Positions 1 to 6,159 of a stretch of 11,125 bases of DNA are shown here, piece by piece; within the stretch, counting starts at the first letter, position 1; each line of letters starts with the position of its first letter. Made by a program: the position numbers and the translations under genes. The DNA is from an uncultured Oscillospiraceae bacterium. Its GTDB lineage: Bacteria; Bacillota; Clostridia; Oscillospirales; Ruminococcaceae. The notes beneath the pieces were generated by a model. The model did not search any database. It had not been told where the DNA came from and was given only the letters and a program-made list of their open reading frames with translations. The DNA is taken from positions 1-11,125 of the forward strand of contig CATNEU010000018.1 in the NCBI GenBank assembly GCA_950097605.1, written 5' to 3'.

Positions 1-116
1 GCCGCCTGGGCCGCGCCTGCCTTCAGCATTTGGGGAGAGACAGCGAACGCCGCAGTGAAGACCATTGCAAGCGATAGAACGCCCGCCAGCAGTTTTTTTG
101 TCCAATTCCTTTTCAT
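1..116 (-). CDS. Secreted RHS/YD-type protein paralogue, 5' end only
   Basis: Only the first 38 codons lie in the window; the gene continues off the left edge. It starts with ATG at 116-114 behind a strong AAGGAGGAG ribosome site. The peptide begins MKRNWTKKLLAGVLSLAMVF and is a classic signal peptide: Lys/Arg-rich start, hydrophobic stretch to about residue 27, then an Ala-rich stretch fit for signal peptidase I. It matches the start of the complete protein at 398-2347 in 32 of 38 residues, and the match continues through ribosome site, leader and promoter, so this is a tandem paralogue. The RHS assignment of the missing part is inferred only from that neighbour. It is probably transcribed from its own promoter at 192-219, because a terminator (320-352) separates it from the neighbour. 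Confidence 0.8.
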   Translation of the reverse strand, partial: MKRNWTKKLLAGVLSLAMVFTAAFAVSPQMLKAGAAQA

Positions 117-146
117 AATTTCTCCTCCTTCTATGTTTTCCGAATT

Positions 147-181
147 TCGGCAAAGACCGCCGGCCGGCCGGTTTATGCCGA
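147..181 (-). promoter_or_regulatory. 5' leader hairpin of RHS-type copy 1
   Basis: In the minus-strand RNA a 13-position stem (outer part TCGGCA/TGCCGA, inner part ACCG/CGGT, two mismatches between) encloses a 9-base loop containing the palindrome CCGGCCGG. It begins about 4 bases after the transcription start predicted from the promoter at 192-219 and leaves the ribosome site free. The equivalent hairpin at 2376-2411 uses different stem bases, which suggests the fold is kept by selection. Its role (mRNA 5' protection or regulation) is inferred. Confidence 0.5.
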
Positions 182-191
182 TTTCATCTTC

Positions 192-219
192 AAGATAGCA
201 CAGTTTCTTGAAAAATCAA
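192..219 (-). promoter_or_regulatory. Promoter of RHS-type copy 1
   Basis: On the minus strand: -35 TTGATT (219-214), 16-base spacer, -10 TATCTT (197-192), with a TGC just before the -10 (extended -10). The second copy has the same layout (TTGCTT-16-TATGGT with TGC) at 2422-2449, and that parallel is the main support. Confidence 0.55.
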
Positions 220-313
220 GAGAGAAGAGGAAGAATTGTATGGTAAATTGTAATATTTGTATGACATTTGCAATAGAACAATGTATATTTTTCGGATATC
301 ACAAATACATGCA

Positions 314-352
314 ATATAAAAAGTGGGTATTCCTGCATGAAATACCCACTTT
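314..352 (-). terminator. Rho-independent terminator of the 649-aa RHS-type gene
   Basis: A perfect 12-base-pair inverted repeat (arms 320-331 and 341-352, loop 332-340) is followed on the minus strand by a T-rich tail (TTTTTATATTG, counting the end of the stem). It lies about 46 bases past the stop codon at 400-398 and separates the two tandem RHS-type genes into different transcripts. Confidence 0.85.
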
Positions 353-397
353 GCTGTTGAATAAAAAGAGTTGCAGGATGCGCCCGATTTGTATGGA

Positions 398-2347
398 CTA
401 GATTTTATCACCATACTTGTCAAAGTTGTAGGTCGTTTGTTTTCCCTGCATATCGGTCACAGTTGTCTGGCGGTTACCGTCGGCGTTTTTGCCATAAGTA
501 ATTGTGATTGCATCGGTCTTCTTGCCCGAAGCGTCGAACTGCTGGACGCTGTTTGCGCGCGGCAGGCCGTTTTCGTCTGTGGCATAGCCAAACTGCAAAC
601 GGGAACCGTCCGCAATGTTTTGGATACCGGTGATTACCGAGCCGGTGCTGTCGTAGGTAAACAGGATGGATTTACCGTTTGCCAGGATAATCGCCGAGAG
701 GTTGCCCTGTGCGTTGTAGCCAAAGGTGGCTTCGGATACGCCGTCTCTCATGATACTCTGAATGCGCGGGCCGCGGCTGGCAGTGGCCGTATAGTAGCTT
801 AGGGTATAGTTGGAACCCACATTTTCATAGGAGGCGACCGTGCCGTCTTCGTTGAGAACGACAGAAATCTCAAAACCAGTGTCTTTGGCATACGTCCCCA
901 CGGTATACGCGCTGTGTGTAATTACGTAGGTATCTTCATTGACCACCAAGATATAGCCGCGGTCATCCGCCAGCGCACCGGGTGTATAGTCATACGTGAA
1001 ATAGTGCCGCTGCCCGTCTTCGTCGGTATGCACATAAGCGTCGTCGGAAATTTTATCAATTCTATCACTGCCACTGTAAGAAAAATGGTCTCCGAATTCG
1101 GATGTCTGCGTACTCTGCGCGTTATAGTAGAGCACGCCGCTTCCATACTCGCCGGAACCAAAGTAGAGGTTGCCGTTGTAAAAATTGACAAAGGCCATAT
1201 TTCTCAATGTGCCGAGGTTCCAGCTTTTAGAGGCGCTATAGTAGTTGTAAGCAAGGTTTCTGTCCTGCGCAACCTGCTCGACTGGCACGCTGGGCACGGT
1301 TTCCGGACCGTATGTGTTGATGGGATTGCCCCAGGTATCAAAGGATTTGAAGGTCTTTGAGCCGTCGGGATTGTCAACGGTTATCCTGTGGTCGCCATAG
1401 GTAAATTCCCAGGTAAAATCCAAATTGGTCGACTGGTTCCATTGCCGGATCGCCATGGCTTTCCGTACTTTATCAAACTGCGGGGAGATCCCTTTGGTGT
1501 TGTTATAATCATGCAGATTGTTAAGGCCGCCTCCCAGATCTATGATAACGCCGGTACCGTCCGTATTGGAGACGTCTCCGAAACTCATAATGCCGCTGTA
1601 GTACCAAATAAACGTGTTTCCATAGCCTTCCGGCATGCGCTCGAACTCGATGTCCTTCGCGTCGATCGGGTTGCCCTCCTTGGTGGGTTTAAAATGTATA
1701 TTGCCGAATTCCGACGTGCGCACGTCTGTCAGCACGCCGTTTGCGTCGTATTTAAAATCTGCGACAAACAAATCTTGCAGCTCTGCGAAGGTCTGTTCCA
1801 AATGCAGCAGCTTTCCGGATTCATCAAAGGTCAGCGAACGTTTTTCGGAATGGACGGCGTATCCCCTGCCTGTAAAGGCGAGGCTGTTGCCATAGCCGTC
1901 CTGCCATTTGTTTGCCAGCGTAAAATAGCGCTTGCCGCCGTCCGCTTCGGTAAATTCATAGGCGTTTTCATGCAGCTTTTTAATGGATTGGTCAAAAAGG
2001 CTTGATACGCCCGCGCCGAAAAATTTTTTCTCTGGATCTAGCGAGTTATAGGTCAGTGCAAACGGCGTGCCGGCTATGTGAAAGTCCATCACGATATTGC
2101 CGGTAAACGCGTTAAAATATACGGTGGTGTTGGGATCGTAAAACCAAGTCATCATGCGGTTTAAATTGCCTTCGATGCCGAGGTTCTGCCCCGCGATCAT
2201 CTGCTTCTGCGGTACGTATGGATCTGTTTCCGCCGCTTGGGACGCGCTGGCCCGCAGTGCATTTGGCGAGACGGCGAACGCCGCGGTGAAGACCATCGCA
2301 AGCGACAGAACGCCCGCCAGCAGTTTTTTGCTCCAATTCCTTTTCAT
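398..2347 (-). CDS. Short secreted RHS/YD-type beta-repeat protein
   Basis: A 649-aa protein starting at ATG 2347, 9 bases after a GGAGGAG site. Residues 1 to about 36 form a signal peptide, so it is probably exported; I see no sortase LPxTG motif, cell-wall repeat or C-terminal anchor. The mature part is rich in Tyr, Gly, Asp and Asn. It has the RHS N-terminal type of motif at 78-101 (FNAFTGNI, then LTYNS) and YD-like units at about 199-205 (FKYDANG), 542-549 and 563-569. The motif recurs at 387-396 (VNFYNGNLYF). Residues about 78-346 and 387-649 look like two copies of one module, each ending in a G-K-T-rich strand followed by an FD-(W/Y)-G motif. RHS proteins are usually well over 1000 aa with a long YD core and a variable toxin tip; both are absent, yet a good terminator follows. 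Function is unknown: surface binding or a scaffold is possible, and a toxin role is not supported. No immunity-like gene adjoins it. Confidence 0.8.
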   Translation of the reverse strand: MKRNWSKKLLAGVLSLAMVFTAAFAVSPNALRASASQAAETDPYVPQKQMIAGQNLGIEGNLNRMMTWFYDPNTTVYFNAFTGNIVMDFHIAGTPFALTYNSLDPEKKFFGAGVSSLFDQSIKKLHENAYEFTEADGGKRYFTLANKWQDGYGNSLAFTGRGYAVHSEKRSLTFDESGKLLHLEQTFAELQDLFVADFKYDANGVLTDVRTSEFGNIHFKPTKEGNPIDAKDIEFERMPEGYGNTFIWYYSGIMSFGDVSNTDGTGVIIDLGGGLNNLHDYNNTKGISPQFDKVRKAMAIRQWNQSTNLDFTWEFTYGDHRITVDNPDGSKTFKSFDTWGNPINTYGPETVPSVPVEQVAQDRNLAYNYYSASKSWNLGTLRNMAFVNFYNGNLYFGSGEYGSGVLYYNAQSTQTSEFGDHFSYSGSDRIDKISDDAYVHTDEDGQRHYFTYDYTPGALADDRGYILVVNEDTYVITHSAYTVGTYAKDTGFEISVVLNEDGTVASYENVGSNYTLSYYTATASRGPRIQSIMRDGVSEATFGYNAQGNLSAIILANGKSILFTYDSTGSVITGIQNIADGSRLQFGYATDENGLPRANSVQQFDASGKKTDAITITYGKNADGNRQTTVTDMQGKQTTYNFDKYGDKI

Positions 2348-2375
2348 AATTTCTCCTCCTTCTATGTTGCGAGTT

Positions 2376-2411
2376 GCAGCGAAAGCCGCCGGCCGGTCCG
2401 GCTCCCGCTGC
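2376..2411 (-). promoter_or_regulatory. 5' leader hairpin of the 649-aa RHS-type gene
   Basis: In the minus-strand RNA, GCAGCGGGAGCCG pairs with CGGCTTTCGCTGC over 13 positions (two G-U wobbles, the rest Watson-Crick). The 10-base loop contains the palindrome CCGGCCGG. The hairpin starts about 4 bases after the predicted transcription start and ends about 12 bases before the ribosome site. Compared with 147-181 the outer stem sequence differs but pairing is kept, and the loop palindrome is identical. Confidence 0.55.
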
Positions 2412-2421
2412 GGCTGTCTTT

Positions 2422-2449
2422 ACCATAGCACAATACCTCGAAAAAGCAA
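2422..2449 (-). promoter_or_regulatory. Promoter of the 649-aa RHS-type gene
   Basis: On the minus strand: -35 TTGCTT (2449-2444), 16-base spacer, -10 TATGGT (2427-2422), preceded by TGC (extended -10). It predicts a leader of about 70 bases. The layout matches the promoter of the tandem copy at 192-219. Confidence 0.55.
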
Positions 2450-2517
2450 GAGATAAGCTGGAGAATCACGGTAAATGAAGTACTATTTGTGCAACTGTTT
2501 AAATAGAACCATGCATA

Positions 2518-2543
2518 TTTTCATGTTCATATGCACATGAAAA
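2518..2543. promoter_or_regulatory. Perfect 9-bp inverted repeat upstream of the RHS-type promoter
   Basis: TTTTCATGT, an 8-base spacer, then ACATGAAAA: perfect 9-base arms. It lies about 70-95 bases upstream of the -35 box at 2444-2449 and downstream of the ABC-F terminator. It is A+T-rich and has no adjoining T tract, so it looks more like a dimeric protein's operator than a terminator. Copy 1 has nothing like it at the matching place. No regulator is identified. Confidence 0.35.
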
Positions 2544-2572
2544 CGAAGAGACAAATAGCAGCGGCGGACTCT

Positions 2573-2618
2573 AAAAACCGCAGAGAACGCAGCCGGTTAT
2601 CGGCTGCGTTCTCTGCGG
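2573..2618 (-). terminator. Rho-independent terminator of the ABC-F gene
   Basis: A perfect 18-base-pair stem (2578-2595 with 2601-2618, 5-base loop) is followed on the minus strand by TTTTT (2577-2573). It starts 46 bases past the ABC-F stop codon. The 316-base gap between the genes (2348-2663) holds this terminator, the inverted repeat at 2518-2543, and the promoter and leader of the RHS-type gene; nothing else is recognised in it. Confidence 0.9.
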
Positions 2619-2663
2619 ATAATGAGGTCTTATATCTTGGGGCGCCGGCTCTGGTCCGGCAGG

Positions 2664-4262
2664 TTATAAACTGCCGTCCAGCTTCTTTTCAATAAACTCG
2701 TCATAGGTGCATGCGCGGTCGGTCAGGCCGTCGGGCGTCAGCTCGATGATGCGGTTCGCAACGGTTTGGATAAACTGGTGGTCGTGCGAGGAAAACAGCA
2801 GATTGCCTTTAAAATCAATCAAGCCGTTGTTGACCGCCGTGATAGACTCCAGGTCCAGGTGGTTGGTGGGTTGGTCGAGGACCAGCACGTTTGCGCCGAA
2901 CATCATCATGCGGGAGAGCATGCAGCGCACCTTTTCGCCGCCCGAGAGCACCTGGACAGGCTTGCGCACGTCGTCACCCGAGAACAGCATTTTGCCCAGA
3001 AAGCTGCGCAGGTAGGTTTCCGTGGTATCCGAGGCATACTGTTCCAGCCATTGGATGATACTGAGGTCGCAGCCGTCAAAGAAGCGGGAATTGTCCTTTG
3101 GAAAATACGACTGCGAGGTGCTGATGCCCCATTTAAAGCTGCCCTCGTCGGGTTCAAGCTCGCCCATGAGGATCTGAAACAGCGTGGTGTTGGCAATCTC
3201 GTTTTCCCCCACAAACGCAATTTTGTCGCCCTTGCCGACGGTGAACGAGACGTCATGCAGCACCTGCACGCCGTCAACGGTTTTGGAGATGCCGTCCACC
3301 GAAAGAATCTCCTTGCCCGCCTCGCGGTCCATCGTGAAGCCGACGAACGGATAGCGGCGGGAGGAAGCGGGCATCTCTTCGACCGTGAGCTTCTCCAGCA
3401 GCTTTTTGCGGGAGGTTGCCTGCTTGGATTTGGATTTGTTGGCGGAAAAGCGCTGGATAAAGCTCTGCAGCTCTTTGATCTTGTCCTCGCTCTTTTTGTT
3501 CTGGTCGCGGAGCATACGCTGCATCAGTTGGCTGGACTCATACCAGAAATCATAGTTGCCGACATAGATTTTGATTTTGGAAAAGTCGATATCCACAATG
3601 TGGGTGCAGACGTTGTTGAGAAAATGCCTGTCGTGCGATACGACGATCAGGGTGCCGGGGAAATTGATCAAAAACTCCTCGAGCCAGCCGATTGAGCGGA
3701 TGTCCAGATGGTTGGTCGGCTCGTCGAGCAGGATGATTTCGGGCTTTCCGAACAGTGCCTGTGCAAGCAGCACTTTTACCTTCTCGCTGCCCGTCAGGCC
3801 CGCCATACCGGCATACAGCAGGTCGGTGCCGAGCCCCAGCCCTTGCAGCAGCCTTCCCGCCTCGGTTTCGGCTTCCCAGCCGTCAAGCTCGGCAAACTCG
3901 GCCTCGAGCTCGGAGGCGAGGTGGCCGTCCTCCTCGGTGAAATCCTCCTTGGCATAGAGCGCTTCCTTCTGCTGTATAATCTCATACAGGCGCGGGTTGC
4001 CGAGCATAATGGTATCAAGCACGGTATATTCGTCAAATGCGAAGTGGTCCTGCTTGAGCACCGACATGCGCGTGCCCGCGTCAACGGCAACTTCGCCGGT
4101 AGTCGGTTCCAGGTCGCCGGATAAAATTTTGAGAAAGGTGGACTTTCCGGCGCCGTTTGCGCCGATCACGCCGTAGCAATTGCCGGGTGTAAATTTCAGG
4201 TTGACGCCTTTAAACAAGTCCTGCCCGCTGAAGTTCAGACTGAGGTTTGATACTGTAATCAT
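2664..4262 (-). CDS. ABC-F family ATPase (YbiT/YkpA-like), one ATP site degenerate
   Basis: A 532-aa cytoplasmic protein with two ABC ATPase domains and no membrane segments. ABC-F proteins bind the ribosome E site and act in translation or antibiotic protection; the exact role here is unknown. Half 1 has Walker A GANGAGKST (34-42), signature LTGSE (156-160) in place of LSGGE, Walker B LLDEPTNHLD (178-187) and His210. A charged linker with coiled-coil character follows (about 240-295). Half 2 has a Walker A-like GENEIANTT (352-360) with Asn358 in place of Lys, an intact signature LSGGE (439-443), Walker B with Gln464 in place of the catalytic Glu, and His493. The start chosen is ATG 4262, right after GGGAGGAAAC, giving the normal start MITVSNLSL and family length of about 530-540 aa. 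An in-frame ATG at 4343 falls at the predicted transcription start and is unlikely. It is a single-gene unit with its own promoter and terminator. Confidence 0.93.
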   Translation of the reverse strand: MITVSNLSLNFSGQDLFKGVNLKFTPGNCYGVIGANGAGKSTFLKILSGDLEPTTGEVAVDAGTRMSVLKQDHFAFDEYTVLDTIMLGNPRLYEIIQQKEALYAKEDFTEEDGHLASELEAEFAELDGWEAETEAGRLLQGLGLGTDLLYAGMAGLTGSEKVKVLLAQALFGKPEIILLDEPTNHLDIRSIGWLEEFLINFPGTLIVVSHDRHFLNNVCTHIVDIDFSKIKIYVGNYDFWYESSQLMQRMLRDQNKKSEDKIKELQSFIQRFSANKSKSKQATSRKKLLEKLTVEEMPASSRRYPFVGFTMDREAGKEILSVDGISKTVDGVQVLHDVSFTVGKGDKIAFVGENEIANTTLFQILMGELEPDEGSFKWGISTSQSYFPKDNSRFFDGCDLSIIQWLEQYASDTTETYLRSFLGKMLFSGDDVRKPVQVLSGGEKVRCMLSRMMMFGANVLVLDQPTNHLDLESITAVNNGLIDFKGNLLFSSHDHQFIQTVANRIIELTPDGLTDRACTYDEFIEKKLDGSL

Positions 4263-4282
4263 GTTTCCTCCCATAACGCTTG

Positions 4283-4330
4283 TCCGGAAAAGGCGCCTGC
4301 ACTGCATGCAGGTTGCTTCGCTTTCCCGGA
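4283..4330 (-). promoter_or_regulatory. Structured 5' leader of the ABC-F mRNA
   Basis: Nested inverted repeats in the minus-strand leader. The outer arms 4320-4330 and 4283-4295 form about 11 pairs including one G-U and one bulge; the inner arms 4307-4312 and 4296-4301 form 6 perfect pairs around a 5-base loop. It starts about 12 bases after the predicted transcription start and ends before the ribosome site. No T tract follows, so it is not an obvious attenuator. It may protect the mRNA or regulate translation. Confidence 0.35.
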
Positions 4331-4348
4331 AAAATTCATACAAATCCT

Positions 4349-4377
4349 ATTCTAGCACAAAAGACTTCTCTGTAACA
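4349..4377 (-). promoter_or_regulatory. Promoter of the ABC-F gene
   Basis: On the minus strand: -10 TAGAAT (4354-4349) with a TGC just before it (extended -10). The -35 TGTTAC (4377-4372) at 17 bases is weak. The predicted start is near 4342. Confidence 0.45.
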
Positions 4378-4495
4378 GACAATACGCTATATTTTTTCAG
4401 GTTTGGCGCAGGTGCAAACAGGCCGACGGCGGCCAAAATTGTCCGCTTTCTTTTCGAGCAGGCAGCCCGCTTGTGCAGAAATTTGCCGCAACTGG

Positions 4496-4524
4496 TTGTA
4501 AAATCCGCCCAAGTTCTTTATAAT
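4496..4524 (+). promoter_or_regulatory. Promoter of the DUF1846 gene
   Basis: TTGTAA (4496-4501), 17-base spacer, perfect TATAAT (4519-4524). Transcription should start near 4531, giving a short leader of about 44 bases to ATG 4575. The 312-base divergent region (4263-4574) holds this promoter, the ABC-F promoter and the ABC-F leader; nothing else is recognised in it. Confidence 0.75.
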
Positions 4525-4574
4525 AAAGAATTGAAAGAAAATGAATGCGAGCTAAAGAGAGGTAAAAGGACAAG

Positions 4575-6059
4575 ATGAATGCAATTGGGTTTGATAACGA
4601 TACGTATTTGAAAATGCAGTCCGAGCATATCCAGAGACGGATTGAGCAGTTTGACAACAAACTGTATCTGGAGTTCGGCGGCAAACTGTTCGATGACTAC
4701 CATGCGTCGAGGGTGCTGCCGGGCTTTGCGCCGGACAGCAAAATCCGAATGCTGATGCAGCTGGCCGCGGAGGCCGAGGTTGTAATCGTCATCAACGCGG
4801 CGGATATTGAAAAGAACAAGCTGCGCGGCGACCTGGGCATTACCTACGATGTGGACGTGCTGCGCCTGATCGACTCGTTCCGGGATATCAACCTATACGT
4901 CGGCAGCGTCGTGATCGCGCAGTATGCAGGGCAGCCGGCCGCCGACGCGTTTAAGCAGCGGCTGGAGCTGCTGCATATCAAGGTCTATCTGCACTACCCG
5001 ATTGCCGGGTATCCGGCCAACATTCCGCTGATCGTCAGCGACGACGGCTATGGGAAAAATGAATACATTGAAACCACCCGGCCGCTCGTGGTCGTGACGG
5101 CGCCCGGGCCCGGCAGCGGCAAGATGGCCACCTGTCTGTCCCAGCTCTATCATGAATACAAACGCGGCGTCAAGGCCGGCTATGCCAAGTTTGAAACCTT
5201 TCCGATCTGGAATCTGCCGCTCAAACATCCGGTCAATCTGGCCTACGAGGCCGCAACGGCTGATTTAAACGACGTCAACATGATCGACCCGTTCCATCTC
5301 GAAGCCTATGGAAAAACCACTGTAAACTACAACCGGGATGTGGAAATCTTTCCGGTGCTCAACGCAATCTTTGAAAAGATCACGGGGAAAAGTCCGTATA
5401 AGTCCCCGACCGATATGGGCGTGAACATGGCCGGAAACTGCATCTATGACGACGAGGTGGTGCGCGAAGCCTCCAAACAGGAGATCATCCGGCGGTATTA
5501 CCACACCCTCTGCGACCAGCGGCAGGGACGTGCGGACGGGGATACCGTCTACAAACTGGAACTTGTGATGAACCAGGCGGGCGTATCCATCGAGCAGCGC
5601 ACGGTGGTGCAGCACGCGCTGCGGACAGCCGAAGAAACCGGTATGCCCGCGGCGGCGCTCGAGCTGCCCGATGGCAAGGTGGTGCTGGGCAAAACCTCCT
5701 CGCTGCTCGGCGCGTCGGCAGCCGCGCTGCTCAATGCGCTCAAGGCGTTGGGGGGCATCAACCACAAGATGCATCTGATCTCTCCGATTGTGATTGAGCC
5801 GATCCAGCGGCTGAAAACCCAGCATCTGGGCAACAACAACCCGCGCCTGCACACAGATGAAATTCTGATTGCGCTGTCGATCAGCGCAGCGACCAACCCA
5901 ACCGCGGAGCTGGCGCTGGGACAGCTTCCCAAGCTGCGCGGCTGCGAGATGCACTCCTCGGTCATTCTCTCCCAAGTGGATGAGATCACGCTGAAAAAAT
6001 TGGGGCTGAACCTGACCTGTGAGCCGCGCTACCAGACCAAGCGGCTGTTTCATAAATAG
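4575..6059 (+). CDS. DUF1846 family protein
   Basis: A 494-aa protein recognised as DUF1846 by its overall pattern: start MNAIGFDND, the LVVVTAPGPGSGKMATCLSQ stretch (171-190), the NCIYDDE and NPTAELALGQLPKLRGCEMH-type segments, and its length near 500. I see no signal peptide or membrane segment, so it is probably cytoplasmic. Residues 176-184 (APGPGSGKM) follow a hydrophobic strand and resemble a nucleotide-binding P-loop, with Met where Ser or Thr is usual. The biochemical role of the family is not established to my knowledge, so none is given. ATG 4575 follows AAAAGGACAAG, a moderate ribosome site. It is a one-gene transcript with its own promoter (4496-4524) and a strong terminator (6114-6153), divergent from the ABC-F gene; a functional link between them is not implied. 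Confidence 0.9.
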   Translation: MNAIGFDNDTYLKMQSEHIQRRIEQFDNKLYLEFGGKLFDDYHASRVLPGFAPDSKIRMLMQLAAEAEVVIVINAADIEKNKLRGDLGITYDVDVLRLIDSFRDINLYVGSVVIAQYAGQPAADAFKQRLELLHIKVYLHYPIAGYPANIPLIVSDDGYGKNEYIETTRPLVVVTAPGPGSGKMATCLSQLYHEYKRGVKAGYAKFETFPIWNLPLKHPVNLAYEAATADLNDVNMIDPFHLEAYGKTTVNYNRDVEIFPVLNAIFEKITGKSPYKSPTDMGVNMAGNCIYDDEVVREASKQEIIRRYYHTLCDQRQGRADGDTVYKLELVMNQAGVSIEQRTVVQHALRTAEETGMPAAALELPDGKVVLGKTSSLLGASAAALLNALKALGGINHKMHLISPIVIEPIQRLKTQHLGNNNPRLHTDEILIALSISAATNPTAELALGQLPKLRGCEMHSSVILSQVDEITLKKLGLNLTCEPRYQTKRLFHK

Positions 6060-6110
6060 TGGATATGCTGTCTGCATCGGGCGCGCGAAGCCCAAACGGA
6101 AGCTGGGTGT

Positions 6111-6159
6111 TAAAAAGCCATACGAAACCGGATGTCCGGTTTCGTATGGCTTTGTTTGT
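6111..6159. terminator. Bidirectional terminator between convergent genes
   Basis: A perfect 18-base-pair stem (6114-6131 with 6136-6153) around a 4-base loop. On the plus strand it is followed by GTTTGTTTA, serving the DUF1846 gene; on the minus strand it ends in TTTTTAA, serving the PTS-EAL gene whose stop codon is 6 bases away. Confidence 0.9.

Larger units (their letters stand above)
1..290 (-). repeat. Tandem duplication, copy 1 (promoter, leader, signal peptide)
   Basis: This stretch aligns with 2232-2520 at a nearly constant offset of 2230-2231 bases. The coding start and ribosome site are the most alike; the leader hairpin and upstream region are more diverged, but still match locally (271-290 against 2501-2520 agree at 17 of 20 positions). 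Similarity ends just before the terminator of the next gene, so the duplicated unit appears to run from upstream of the promoter into the gene. Confidence 0.85.
2232..2520 (-). repeat. Tandem duplication, copy 2 (promoter, leader, signal peptide)
   Basis: The partner of 1-290. It covers the start of the 649-aa gene, its ribosome site, leader hairpin, promoter and about 70 bases upstream. Similarity stops at about 2520, next to the inverted repeat at 2518-2543, which has no counterpart beside copy 1. Confidence 0.85.

Noticed and set aside
398..2347. Polymorphic RHS toxin with immunity gene
   Set aside because: The protein has no C-terminal tip beyond the second module and the next gene (ABC-F side or tandem copy) is not immunity-like.
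2766..3695. Long open frame on the plus strand opposite the ABC-F gene
   Set aside because: It mirrors the codon bias of the ABC-F gene, has low-complexity His/Gln/Val-rich sequence, no recognisable domain and no ribosome site.
4263..4343. Longer ABC-F protein starting at ATG 4343
   Set aside because: That ATG lies at the predicted transcription start; the family start MITVSNLSL at 4262 has an ideal ribosome site.
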